Assembly: GCA_023424095.1 (NCBI GenBank)
Contig: JAFAEG010000012.1
Span: forward strand, 1 to 54,130
Direction: 5' to 3'
Origin: Pseudomonadota bacterium
GTDB taxonomy: Bacteria; Pseudomonadota; Alphaproteobacteria; Sphingomonadales; Sphingomonadaceae
Length of the DNA stretch: 54,130 nucleotides
Part shown: positions 33,220 to 41,723 of the stretch, one piece after another
How the letters are laid out: each line of letters begins with the position of its first letter
Numbering within the stretch: the stretch's first letter is position 1
The notes under the pieces: generated by a model
Told to the model about the DNA's origin: nothing
Databases searched by the model: none
The model's input: only the letters and a program-made list of their open reading frames with translations
Program-made: the position numbers and the translations under genes

Positions 33220-33488
33220 CTCTGCTTCGGCATCACCCAGTCGAGCACGTCCGGGGCGATCCAGCCATAGACGTAATTGGCGTAGAACAGACCGAACAGG
33301 ATCGCCGAGAGGATCGTGGTGCGCAGTGCCACCTTGCCCAAGCTGAATTGGTGCGGTGCGCTGTCGGCATTGCCGGGCTGCACCTTCTCACCGACCTCCT
33401 CGGTCGTGCGCACGCCGAACGGCAGCACGACGAACAGGCTGAGCGCCCAGAACAAGGCATAGATTGCGAGGATCGAGGTGATCTTCAT
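33216..33488 (-). CDS. DUF1467 family membrane protein
   Basis: This 90-residue protein has two transmembrane helices (about 5-25 and 57-77) joined by a hydrophilic loop containing FGVRTTEEVGEKVQPGNADSAP, the diagnostic segment of DUF1467. Members are typical of alphaproteobacteria and have no known function. The ATG overlaps the RNase J stop as ATGA, and the end overlaps the coiled-coil gene by four bases, tail to tail. From memory DUF1467 is commonly next to rnj in this order. Confidence 0.9.
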   Translation of the reverse strand: MKITSILAIYALFWALSLFVVLPFGVRTTEEVGEKVQPGNADSAPHQFSLGKVALRTTILSAILFGLFYANYVYGWIAPDVLDWVMPKQS

Positions 33489-35119
33489 GCCCGCACCGTG
33501 AGCACGCGAACGACCGGCTTCTTGCCGGTGAATTCGGTCGCGCAGCGCCGCACCGCGAGCCGCACCGCCTCGGCCACCGCATCCGCGTCGCGCGCGGTCT
33601 TGACCGCCTGCTCGGCCGCGCTCGCCGCCTGAGCGAAGAAGGTCTCGCGATCCTCTTCGACCGGTAGGCCCTCAGTGGCGATCTCGACGTCGCCGGACAG
33701 CCGGCCGCGATCGTCGAGCGGCACGGCGACCATCACCACGCCGCCAAAGGCGATGCGCCGGCGCTCGTTCATCGTGCTGCCATTGGCCGGCAGGATGACG
33801 TCGCCGTCCAGCACCAGCCGGCCGACCTTCTCCTCGCCCAGTTTCTTCGGTCCGTTCGGGGCCAGCCGGATCACATCGCCATTCTTCTGAACGATGCCAT
33901 TCGGCACACCGCGCGAGCGGGCGAAGCGGTCATGCTCGGCCATGTGGCGAAGCTCGCCATGGACGGGGACGATGATTTCCGGCCGGATCCAGCCATACAT
34001 GGCGGCCAGCTCGGGGCGTCCCGGATGGCCGGAAACGTGGACGTTGGCCTGCCGATCGGTGATCATGCGGATGCCGTTGGCGGCCAGCTCGTTCTGGATA
34101 CGGCCGATCGCGATTTCGTTGCCCGGGATCTGCTTGGACGAGAAGACGACGAGATCGCCTTCGGTCAGGCTGAGTTTGTGCTGCGAGAACGCCACCCGGG
34201 CGAGCGCGGCGCGGGCCTCGCCCTGGCCGCCGGTGGCGATGATCATCACCTCGCGCCGCGGCAGGCTCATCGCCTCCTCGAAATCGATCGTCTCGGGGAA
34301 ATCGGTGAGATAGCCGACGCTCTTGGCTACCCGAAGGATCCGGTCGAGCGAGCGGCCGGCGACGCAGACCCGTCGTCCGGTGTCGCGCGCCACGTTGCCG
34401 AGCGTGCGCAGGCGGGCGGCGTTGGAGGCGAAGGTGGTGACGAGCACGCGCCCCTCGGCCTCGCCGATCACCCGGTCGAGATCGCCGCGCACTTCCTCTT
34501 CGGAACCCGACGCTTCCTCCTGGAAGACGTTGGTCGAATCGCAGACCAGAGCGAGGATGCCCTCGTCGCCCACCTTGGTCAGGGCATTGGCGTCGGCGGG
34601 GTCGCCGATCTGCGGGAATTCGTCGAGCTTCCAGTCGCCGGTATGGAAGATCTTGCCGTGCGGCGTATCGATCAGCAGCGCATTGCCCTCCGGGATCGAG
34701 TGGGCGAGCGGCACGAAGCGCAGGCGGAACGGGTCGAGATCGATCTCGCCGCCAATCTCGATGATCCGGACCTCGACCACGTCGGTCAGGCCCTCTTCCT
34801 TCAATTTCTCCGCGATCAGCCCGGCGGTGAATGGCGTTGCGTAGAGCGGCACGCCCAGATCGGCGGCGAGATAGGGGATCGCGCCGATATGATCCTCATG
34901 ACCGTGCGTCAGCACGACGCCGAGCAGATCGTCGCGCCGTTCCTCGATGAAGCTCAGGTCCGGCAGGATCAGGTCGATGCCGGGATAGGCCGGATCGGAA
35001 AAGGTCATGCCGAGATCGACCATGATCCATTTGCCGCGACAGCCGTAGAGATTGACGTTCATGCCAATCTCGCCCGAACCGCCAAGGGCCAGGAAAAGAA
35101 GTTCGTCGCCGGGTTTCAT
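33485..35119 (-). CDS. rnj: Ribonuclease J
   Basis: This 544-residue metallo-beta-lactamase/beta-CASP ribonuclease matures 16S rRNA and degrades mRNA 5' to 3'. The zinc motif is LTHGHEDHIG (near 72-80), further ligands lie in HSIPEGNALLI and in the C-terminal part, and the beta-CASP insertion carries CDSTN (near residue 190). Full length for the bacterial RNase J group. ATG 35119 has GGAG five bases upstream. A 277-base gene-free stretch precedes it and should hold its promoter. DUF1467 is translationally coupled downstream. Confidence 0.96.
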   Translation of the reverse strand: MKPGDELLFLALGGSGEIGMNVNLYGCRGKWIMVDLGMTFSDPAYPGIDLILPDLSFIEERRDDLLGVVLTHGHEDHIGAIPYLAADLGVPLYATPFTAGLIAEKLKEEGLTDVVEVRIIEIGGEIDLDPFRLRFVPLAHSIPEGNALLIDTPHGKIFHTGDWKLDEFPQIGDPADANALTKVGDEGILALVCDSTNVFQEEASGSEEEVRGDLDRVIGEAEGRVLVTTFASNAARLRTLGNVARDTGRRVCVAGRSLDRILRVAKSVGYLTDFPETIDFEEAMSLPRREVMIIATGGQGEARAALARVAFSQHKLSLTEGDLVVFSSKQIPGNEIAIGRIQNELAANGIRMITDRQANVHVSGHPGRPELAAMYGWIRPEIIVPVHGELRHMAEHDRFARSRGVPNGIVQKNGDVIRLAPNGPKKLGEEKVGRLVLDGDVILPANGSTMNERRRIAFGGVVMVAVPLDDRGRLSGDVEIATEGLPVEEDRETFFAQAASAAEQAVKTARDADAVAEAVRLAVRRCATEFTGKKPVVRVLTVRA

Positions 35120-35396
35120 ACGTCTCCAAAATCTCGGTGAAGGCCGGGTCGTCGCCCGCTTCCCGGAAAGTTCAAACTAGCCAAAATTGCCCATGAACGG
35201 TCGGAAAACCCTTATCTTTCAGTACGGGCATTCACGGCCATCCAAGCCAGAAATCGGACGTTCCGACGCATGGCCGGGCGAATCCGATCGATGTTGGCGG
35301 CGGTGTATCAGAGTGGCGGCGTGTAGGAAAATCGGGTCCCGGGCTTGTTTCAGCTAGCCTTAGCCGAGCAGCCGGAAACGCACGCGACGCGTTTGA

Positions 35397-35693
35397 TCAG
35401 CGCCAAACCCTACCCCAATTCCCTTGGTACCGTCTCTGAACATACTCTCTTGATTCAGCTCTCAAATAGTCAGGTCGGCGCCCGACCGCGCCCGCTGCAT
35501 CCTTCATACGCTCCAAAAACTCGGGATCATCATTGATAAGCTTCTTCTCAGCATCCGTCTCAACAACAATCACGAACGTGTAAGCGTCGCGCACAGACAG
35601 GCTCTGGGCCTCAGCCAAGGGCACAATCTCTCGTGCCAGCCGGAGGACTTCCGCTTCGGAACGCTCGATACGCTTGCTCTGTGGTTGAGGCAC
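35397..35693 (-). CDS. Small hypothetical protein downstream of coaX
   Basis: This 98-residue reading frame starts with GTG 35693, two bases after the coaX stop codon. It encodes a mixed charged protein: a helical Glu/Arg/Leu-rich N-terminal third, a beta-like stretch DAYTFVIVVETDAEKKLI (36-53) and an Arg/Tyr/Trp-rich C-terminus. Composition is that of a real globular protein, not of an antisense shadow. Its base composition is lower in GC than the neighbours, and part of the region around it looks AT-richer, which suggests acquisition. I do not recognise the family. The same frame stays open into coaX, but that part is Arg-rich and not accepted. Confidence 0.5.
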   Translation of the reverse strand: MPQPQSKRIERSEAEVLRLAREIVPLAEAQSLSVRDAYTFVIVVETDAEKKLINDDPEFLERMKDAAGAVGRRPDYLRAESREYVQRRYQGNWGRVWR

Positions 35694-35695
35694 CG

Positions 35696-36475
35696 TCAGT
35701 CCGGCTTCGTCCGCGCATGCAGCATCGCCAGCCCCTGGATCGTCAGGTCTGGCTCGATCGCGTCGAACATGTCGGTTTGCTCGTCGAACAGGATGGCAAG
35801 GCCCCCTGTGGCGATCACTTTGGTGGGCCGGCCGATCTGCGCCTTCATCCGCTCCGTCAGCCCCTCCATCATCGCGATATAGCCCCAGAAGATGCCGATA
35901 TGCATCTGCTCCTCGGTCGTCCGGCCGATCACCGAGCGGCTTTCGGGCGCCTCGATCGCGATGCGGGGAAGCTTGGCGGCCGCCGCGACCAACGCGTCGA
36001 GCGAGAGGTTGATGCCGGGCGCGATGATGCCCCCTTTGTAGGCGCCGGTATAATCGACCACGTCGAAGGTCGTCGCCGTGCCGAAATCGATCGCAATCAG
36101 ATCGCAAGCGTGGGCGGCATGGGCGGCGATGGCGTTCAGCACCCGATCCGCGCCGACCGATCCGGGCTCGACCACATCGAGTTCGATGCCCCATTCGGCG
36201 GCACCCTGGCCCGCCACCAGAGCATCCACACCGAAATATTTGGAGGCGAGCACCTGCAGATTGTGGAGCGCGCGGGGGACGACGGTGCCGATAATGACCG
36301 CGCTCACATCCGACCGCGAAAAGCCCTCAAGCTCCAGCAATTGATGCAGCCAGACGGCATATTCGTCGGCGGTGCGGCGCGGATCGGTGGCGATCCGCCA
36401 GCGGGCGCGGATCTCCCGCCCTTCCACGAGCGCGAAGACGAGGTTGGTGTTGCCGGCGTCGATGGCGAGAAGCAT
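35696..36475 (-). CDS. coaX: Type III pantothenate kinase
   Basis: This 259-residue ASKHA-fold kinase phosphorylates pantothenate, the first step of CoA synthesis. The family motifs are LLAIDAGNTNLVFAL (phosphate 1, residues 2-16), GADRVLNAIAAHA (near 104) and IDFGTATTFDVVD (near 122), with GGIIAPGINLSL near 143. CoaX is resistant to CoA feedback and to acetylation control. The ATG at 36475 follows the stop of the preceding small gene by eight bases. No strong ribosome site is visible, so coupling to the upstream gene is possible. Confidence 0.95.
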   Translation of the reverse strand: MLLAIDAGNTNLVFALVEGREIRARWRIATDPRRTADEYAVWLHQLLELEGFSRSDVSAVIIGTVVPRALHNLQVLASKYFGVDALVAGQGAAEWGIELDVVEPGSVGADRVLNAIAAHAAHACDLIAIDFGTATTFDVVDYTGAYKGGIIAPGINLSLDALVAAAAKLPRIAIEAPESRSVIGRTTEEQMHIGIFWGYIAMMEGLTERMKAQIGRPTKVIATGGLAILFDEQTDMFDAIEPDLTIQGLAMLHARTKPD

Positions 36476-36483
36476 GGCGCTGA

Positions 36484-36900
36484 CTAGCCGCGCGACGCGT
36501 TAATTGCGAGTGCCGATCCCCGACGCCTCTTCTGAAGAGCTCTATGAAGCAGCCATCCTACCAGTCCGGCCACGGCCGGTAAGGCGACTTGCGCGCCAAC
36601 CGCAACCCAGGCGGCATTGACGTAGGCTGGGCCCAGTTCCTTGACGATGGCCGGGCCCACGTCGAACGATTGCAGCTCGCTTGCCATGCCCCGAGCAGAG
36701 AGCACGGAGAACAAAGCTACCAGAACTGCTGCCCACCAGCGCCAAACGCCCGCGAAAAAGGCCAGGATGGTCAGCGCCGCGACCCATATCCAAAGGTCCC
36801 CCAAGGTGGGCACCTTGTCACTGACTTCCGCCATCGCCGGCGCGGACCACCCAAGTGCAATAATGAGGATCGCAAACGGTGCCGGGTGACGACTGTCCAT
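36484..36900 (-). CDS. Small hypothetical membrane protein
   Basis: This 138-residue protein has an N-terminal signal-like segment (FAILIIALGWSAPAMAEV, about 9-26). Two closely spaced transmembrane helices follow (about 35-72), then an extracytoplasmic or cytoplasmic loop and a third helix (about 100-122) ending in a positive tail LQKRRRGS. I start at ATG 36900; the longer frame to 37221 overlaps the GNAT gene on the other strand and is Arg/His-rich. I do not recognise the family. It stands between the divergent acetyltransferase gene and coaX and may be a recent insertion in the birA-coaX-rnj order. Confidence 0.6.
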   Translation of the reverse strand: MDSRHPAPFAILIIALGWSAPAMAEVSDKVPTLGDLWIWVAALTILAFFAGVWRWWAAVLVALFSVLSARGMASELQSFDVGPAIVKELGPAYVNAAWVAVGAQVALPAVAGLVGWLLHRALQKRRRGSALAINASRG

Positions 36901-36945
36901 GCCGCAGACTAGCCACGTCTCTCCGCCTTGCCTAGCACAGGTGGC

Positions 36946-37449
36946 ATGGACCGCATCGTCACCAATCGCCTGATCCTGCGCCGCGCGCGGGAGGACGATC
37001 TGGGCGGCGTGCATGCGGTGCTGAGCCATCCGGTCGCGATGCGCTATTGGTCGTCGCTGCCGCACGACGACATCGAACAGACACGCGAGTGGCTGGGACG
37101 GATGATCGCGGCCGATCCCGCCGGCAATGCCGACTATATCGTGGAATTCGAAGGGCGCGTGATCGGCAAAGCGGGCAGCTACCAGCTCCCCGACATCGGC
37201 TACATCCTGCACCCGGATCATTGGGGCCGCGGCCTCGCAACGGAGGCGCTCGGCGCGATCATTCCGACCATCTTCGCGCGCTTCCCGCTGGAGGCGATCA
37301 CGGCCGACGTCGATCCGCGCAACCCCGCCTCGCTCCGCCTGCTGGAAAAGCTCGGCTTCACCGTCACCGGCAAAGCCGAGCGCACCTGGCAGATTGGCGA
37401 GGAATGGGCCGACAGCGTCTATCTTACGCTGCCGCGCCCGCTCACATGA
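36946..37449 (+). CDS. GNAT family N-acetyltransferase (RimJ/RimL-like)
   Basis: This 167-residue protein has the GNAT fold. It begins RIVTNRLILRRAREDDL, typical of the RimJ/RimL group. The acetyl-CoA pyrophosphate loop is in GYILHPDHWGRGLATEAL (near 92-109). DPRNPASLRLLEKLGF (near 130-145) is the conserved helix after it. The substrate (ribosomal protein N-terminus, small amine or antibiotic) cannot be told. ATG 36946 has AGGTGG four to five bases upstream. It is the only plus-strand gene between 33.2 and 54.1 kb and interrupts an otherwise minus-strand block. Confidence 0.88.
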   Translation: MDRIVTNRLILRRAREDDLGGVHAVLSHPVAMRYWSSLPHDDIEQTREWLGRMIAADPAGNADYIVEFEGRVIGKAGSYQLPDIGYILHPDHWGRGLATEALGAIIPTIFARFPLEAITADVDPRNPASLRLLEKLGFTVTGKAERTWQIGEEWADSVYLTLPRPLT

Positions 37450-37903
37450 CGGACCAGCGCTCGCTGTCTTCCGGCAATTCCTGACGGATATCGAAGCCGC
37501 CGTCGAACTCGCGGAAGCTGCGGCAGCTATGATCAGCGATCCGCCGGTTGCCGCGCATCACCACCAGGCCGGAGATCGCATTGCTCTGCGCCACCTGGCT
37601 CGCCCCCATCGAGTGGACGATGTAGTGATAATCGCCATTGCTGAAGCGCATCTGCGACTGGATGCTGGCATAACGCTGCTGCATATAATGCACATTGCCG
37701 GTCCGCGGCGTGCCGTTGATCGTCAGCTCCGCCCGTTGCGGCGTGCCGTAGCGATAGGTGAGCCGATCCCCGAGCGTCGTCACGCTGACCGTCTTGCCGT
37801 TCGTCAGCGTGCACCGGAACACGGTCTCGCCCGCCTGCGCGGAGGCCGTGGTCGGCAGCGCCGCGGCGAGGAAAGCAGCGGACAGGATGGCGTATTTCTT
37901 CAT
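37442..37903 (-). CDS. Hypothetical periplasmic protein
   Basis: This 153-residue protein has a classical Sec signal peptide (KKYAILSAAFLAAALPTTASAQA) and a small mature domain. Two cysteines (ETVFRCTL and DHSCRSF) are likely disulfide-bonded after export. The mature part is Gln/Asn/Tyr-rich with beta character. ATG 37903 has GGGGGAA six bases upstream, stronger than the alternative at 37933. It overlaps the GNAT gene by eight bases, tail to tail. I do not recognise the family; an envelope role is inferred from export only. Confidence 0.7.
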   Translation of the reverse strand: MKKYAILSAAFLAAALPTTASAQAGETVFRCTLTNGKTVSVTTLGDRLTYRYGTPQRAELTINGTPRTGNVHYMQQRYASIQSQMRFSNGDYHYIVHSMGASQVAQSNAISGLVVMRGNRRIADHSCRSFREFDGGFDIRQELPEDSERWSVM

Positions 37904-37951
37904 GATATTCCCCCGTTGAATCCGGCACTTCACGCGGCCGGTTCACACACC

Positions 37952-38641
37952 TTACAAAAGAAACACGTCCCCAACATGAACAAGTGAGATTTCCCCGCCC
38001 GGTCGTTCGAGGCGAAGCGCGCCGCTCTCGTCGAGTCCGGCGAAACGGCCTTCGCCCTGCGCCGTCGCGAGCCGAGTGCCGGGCGGATGCGCCGCCGCCA
38101 GCCAGGCCTCGCGGATCGGCGAAAGACCCTCCCCACGCCAACGGCCAAGCCAGGTTGCGAAGCTCTCCCCCAGCCGTTCGGCGGCCGACGCAGCCGGAAG
38201 AATGGTGCCCGTCAACGCGGCCATATCGGTCGCGGGCCGGCCTAGGTCCTCGGGATGGTGGGCCAGATTGGCGCCGAAGCCGATCACCACCGCATCGCCG
38301 GCGCGCTCGAGCAATATGCCCGCCAGCTTGGCTTGGCCGGCCATGATATCGTTCGGCCATTTGATCGAAAGATGCCCGCCCCGACCGCCAAGCGCCTCAT
38401 GGAGCGCTACGGCGGCGACCAAGGCAAGGGTCGGCGCCGGCGGATCGGCGGGCCGGACCCGCACGAGCGTGCTGATGTACAGATTGCCCGGCGGGGACGA
38501 CCAGATCCGGCCCTGGCGCCCCTTGCCGCCGCTTTGCCGCTCGGCGCGCAGCCAGAGACCCTCGGGCGCTCCGGCCGCGGCGCGCGCGATCAGGTCGTCA
38601 TTGGTCGAGCCGGTTTCGGCGACCGTTTCGATCCCGGTCAG
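37952..38641 (-). CDS. birA: Biotin-[acetyl-CoA-carboxylase] ligase (probable CTG start)
   Basis: This 229-residue enzyme attaches biotin to the AccB subunit of acetyl-CoA carboxylase. The N-terminal substrate motifs are GSTNDDL and RQSGGKGRQGR, followed by GNLYISTLVR and the catalytic-loop region SIKWPNDIMAGQAKLAGIL. No DNA-binding domain is present, so it is not a repressor. The full motif set begins only about ten residues after nuoN's stop, and in that frame there is no ATG, GTG or TTG. The only plausible start is CTG 38641, overlapping the nuoN stop as CTGA. A GTG at 38464 would delete the biotin-binding loop and cannot be the functional start. Confidence 0.85.
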   Translation of the reverse strand: MTGIETVAETGSTNDDLIARAAAGAPEGLWLRAERQSGGKGRQGRIWSSPPGNLYISTLVRVRPADPPAPTLALVAAVALHEALGGRGGHLSIKWPNDIMAGQAKLAGILLERAGDAVVIGFGANLAHHPEDLGRPATDMAALTGTILPAASAAERLGESFATWLGRWRGEGLSPIREAWLAAAHPPGTRLATAQGEGRFAGLDESGALRLERPGGEISLVHVGDVFLL

Positions 38642-40134
38642 TGGCCGCCCGCCATGATGGCCGGCGCCTGCGGAACGGCCGGGGCCGGCTCCGCGATCGA
38701 CGCCGCCGCCGCGTTGGTCACGGTCTCGAGCGGGGCGATGGCGAGATAGCCGAGCGGCGACACGGCCAGCGCCGTCAGGGCGATCAGCGCCCCGGCCACC
38801 GGATCCTTCTGCTTGTTCAGCTCCGGCCCGCCTTCATCGAAATACATGATCTTGACGATCTTGATGTAGTAGAAAGCGCCGATCACGCTGACCGCGATCG
38901 CCACCGCCGCGAGCCAGGCAAGGTCCGCCTGCACCGCCGCGTCGAACACGACGAGCTTGGGATAGAAGCCGAACAAGGGCGGGATGCCAGCGAGGCTCAG
39001 CATGAACACCGCCATCGCCAGCGCCAGACCGGGCCGCGTGCGGCCGAGGCCGGCGAGGCTGTAGATCGATTCGAGCGGCTCGCCATTCTCGTCGCGCAAC
39101 ATCATCACGACCAGGAACGAGCCCAGCGTCATGATGATATAGACGGTCATGTAGACCAGCACCGACGACACGCCCGCCTGCCCCGCGGCGGCGAGGCCGA
39201 CCAGGGCGAAGCCGACATTGTTGATCGAGCTGTAGGCGAGCAGCCGCTTGATGTTCTTCTGCCCGATCGCGCCGACTGCGCCGAGCACGGTCGAGGCGAG
39301 CGCCATGAAGATGATGATCTGCTGCCAGGCGTCGAAGGCCGGGGCCATCGCATCGATCACCACGCGGGTCAGCATCACCATCGCCGCGACCTTGGGCGCC
39401 GAGGCGAAGAAGGCGGTGACCGGGGTCGGCGCGCCTTCATAGACGTCCGGAGTCCACATGTGGAACGGCACGGCCGAAACCTTGAAGGCGAGACCGGCGA
39501 GGACGAAGACGATGCCGAACAGACGGCCGAGCTGGATGCCCTCATCCGCCGGCGCGGCCAAAGCCGCCGCGATGTCGGTGAACATCGTCGAACCGGTGAA
39601 GCCGTAGAGCAAAGAGATGCCGTAGAGCAGCAGGCCCGACGAGAGCGCGCCAAGCACGAAATATTTGAGGCCGGCTTCCGACGAACGCGTGTCCTTGCGC
39701 GCGAAGGAGGCGAGCACATAGGCCGACAGGCTCTGCAGTTCGAGGCCGACATAGAGGGTCAGCAGGTCACTCGCCGAGACCATCATCCCCATGCCGACGG
39801 CGGAGAAGAGGATCAGAACCGGATATTCGGCCCGATAGTCGTTCGCGCGCTTGAACCAGCCCGGCGCCGCGATCAGCGCGACGATCGCCGCGCCATAGAC
39901 CAGGATACGGCCGAAGCGCGCGAAAGCGTCGCTGGTGACCAGCCCGTCAAAGGCCAAAGCCTCCGCGCCGTTCCCATAGGGAATGAAGATGGCGGCGGTC
40001 AGCAGGACGGCCGCAGCGGTCCAGGTGATGGCCGTCGCTGCCTTGTCCCCGGCCCAGGCGCCGACCATCAGCAGCAGCAGGCCCGCACCCGTCAGGATCA
40101 GCTCGGGCAGGACGAGATAGAGGTAATTGCCCAT
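38638..40134 (-). CDS. nuoN: NADH-quinone oxidoreductase subunit N
   Basis: This 498-residue antiporter-like membrane subunit of complex I has about 14 helices. The conserved KxAxxPxHMWxPDVYEGAP region is visible (AFKVSAVPFHMWTPDVYEG near 230), as are the lysines and glutamates of the proton channel. It contributes one of the proton-pumping modules. The ATG overlaps the nuoM stop by one base (TGATG). The C-terminus is Pro/Ala-rich. It is the last structural nuo gene and is followed by birA with an overlap. Confidence 0.97.
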   Translation of the reverse strand: MGNYLYLVLPELILTGAGLLLLMVGAWAGDKAATAITWTAAAVLLTAAIFIPYGNGAEALAFDGLVTSDAFARFGRILVYGAAIVALIAAPGWFKRANDYRAEYPVLILFSAVGMGMMVSASDLLTLYVGLELQSLSAYVLASFARKDTRSSEAGLKYFVLGALSSGLLLYGISLLYGFTGSTMFTDIAAALAAPADEGIQLGRLFGIVFVLAGLAFKVSAVPFHMWTPDVYEGAPTPVTAFFASAPKVAAMVMLTRVVIDAMAPAFDAWQQIIIFMALASTVLGAVGAIGQKNIKRLLAYSSINNVGFALVGLAAAGQAGVSSVLVYMTVYIIMTLGSFLVVMMLRDENGEPLESIYSLAGLGRTRPGLALAMAVFMLSLAGIPPLFGFYPKLVVFDAAVQADLAWLAAVAIAVSVIGAFYYIKIVKIMYFDEGGPELNKQKDPVAGALIALTALAVSPLGYLAIAPLETVTNAAAASIAEPAPAVPQAPAIMAGGH

Positions 40135-41723
40135 CAGTGCGCCTCCGCCTCGCTGGCGGGCGGCGCGACGTGCATGTCCGGCTCCGGCGCCGCGCCATGC
40201 CCAGCGCCGTGCGGGGCGGCGTGGGGCGTGCCCGCGCCGCGTTCGATCTGGGCATCGCCGGCGGGGGCGGCGCGCTCGATTCGTGCCATCAAAGTCTCAA
40301 CGTCCTTGCGCATCGGCGCCATGAAGCTTTCGGGATAGACGCCCATCCAGAGCACCGCCGCCGCGATCGGGGCGAGCAGCACCCATTCGCGCTTGGTGAG
40401 GTCGGGCATCTTGGCCGCTTCCTCGGTCCGGGCGGTGCCATAGGCGATCCGCCAGTAGAGCAGCAGCATGTAGCTGGCGCCCAGGATGATGCCGGTGGTG
40501 GCGACGAACGCGACCCAGCTGTTCGCCTGATAGACGCCGATCAGCGACAGGAACTCGCCGACGAAGCCGCTGGTGCCCGGCAGGCCGATCGAGGCCATGG
40601 TGAAGAGCAGGAAGAACAAGGCGTAGGCCGGCATGTTGTTCGCCACGCCGCCATATTGCGCAATCTCGCGGGTGTGCATCCGGTCGTAGACGACGCCGAC
40701 GCACAGGAAGAGCGCGCCCGACACCAAACCGTGGCTCAGCATGACGATCAGGCCGCCTTCGATGCCCTGCTGGTTCATCGCGAACAGGCCGATCGTCACG
40801 AACGCCATGTGCGCGACCGACGAATAAGCGATCAGCTTCTTCATGTCCTGCTGCACCAGGGCGACCAAAGAGGTGTAGACCACCGCGACCAGGCTCAGCC
40901 CCATCACCAGCCAGAAGAGTTCGGCCGAGGCTTCCGGGAACATCGGCAGCGAGTAGCGGACGAAGCCATAGCCGCCGAGCTTCAGCAGCACGCCCGCCAG
41001 GATCACCGAGCCTGCGGTCGGCGCCTGCACGTGCGCGTCGGGCAGCCAGGTGTGCACCGGCCACATCGGCAGCTTCACTGCGAAGCTGGCGAAGAAGGCG
41101 AGGAACAGCCAGATCTGCGCCTGCGGGTCGAAATCGAACACCATCAGGTCGGGGACGAAGGTCGTGCCCGCTTTCTGCACCATCCACAGGATGGCGATCA
41201 GCATCAGCACCGAGCCGAGCAGGGTGTAGAGGAAGAATTTGTAGGCCGCGTAAATGCGGTTCGCGCCGCCCCAGATGCCGATGATCAGGTACATCGGGAT
41301 CAGGCCAGCTTCGAAGAAGATGTAAAACAGGAAGATGTCCTGCGCCATGAAGACGCCGAGCATCAGCACCTCGACCACCAGGAACGAGGCCATGTACTCC
41401 TGAACGCGCTTGTCGATGCTCCACGAAGCCAGGATGCAGATCGGCATCAGGAAGACGCTGAGCATGATCAGCATCAGGGCGATGCCGTCGATGCCGAGCG
41501 CCCAGGCGAAGCGGCCGAAAATCTCGGCATATTCCTGGAACTGCCACTGGTCGCCGCCGACCGTGTAGCTGGCCCACAGCAGGATGCCGAGCGCCAGATC
41601 GAGCAGGGTCGCGCCAAGCGCCACCGTCCGCGCCGTCTTGGCATCGACGAACAGGCAGAGCGCCGCCGCGATCGTCGGGATCGCGAGCATCAAGGTCAGG
41701 ATAGGGAAGCCCAGTTCGTTCAC
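40134..41723 (-). CDS. nuoM: NADH-quinone oxidoreductase subunit M
   Basis: This 529-residue antiporter-like subunit of complex I has 14 helices; it is recognised by the motifs FFEAGLIPMYLIIGIWGG and AFFASFAVKLPMWPVHTWLPDAH. The start is GTG 41723, overlapping the nuoL stop as GTGA. The last 45 residues are an Ala/Pro/His-rich tail (for example GTPHAAPHGAGHG and ASEAEAH) that most NuoM proteins do not have. This tail may bind metal or be disordered. Confidence 0.97.
   Translation of the reverse strand: MNELGFPILTLMLAIPTIAAALCLFVDAKTARTVALGATLLDLALGILLWASYTVGGDQWQFQEYAEIFGRFAWALGIDGIALMLIMLSVFLMPICILASWSIDKRVQEYMASFLVVEVLMLGVFMAQDIFLFYIFFEAGLIPMYLIIGIWGGANRIYAAYKFFLYTLLGSVLMLIAILWMVQKAGTTFVPDLMVFDFDPQAQIWLFLAFFASFAVKLPMWPVHTWLPDAHVQAPTAGSVILAGVLLKLGGYGFVRYSLPMFPEASAELFWLVMGLSLVAVVYTSLVALVQQDMKKLIAYSSVAHMAFVTIGLFAMNQQGIEGGLIVMLSHGLVSGALFLCVGVVYDRMHTREIAQYGGVANNMPAYALFFLLFTMASIGLPGTSGFVGEFLSLIGVYQANSWVAFVATTGIILGASYMLLLYWRIAYGTARTEEAAKMPDLTKREWVLLAPIAAAVLWMGVYPESFMAPMRKDVETLMARIERAAPAGDAQIERGAGTPHAAPHGAGHGAAPEPDMHVAPPASEAEAH

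Noticed and set aside
35259..35275. GTTC near 35260 as an SOS box for rnj
   Set aside because: The second half-site at the seven-base spacing is TGGC rather than GTTC, so it does not match.
38462..38464. GTG as birA start
   Set aside because: It would remove the GSTN and GGKGRQGR motifs needed for biotin and ATP binding.
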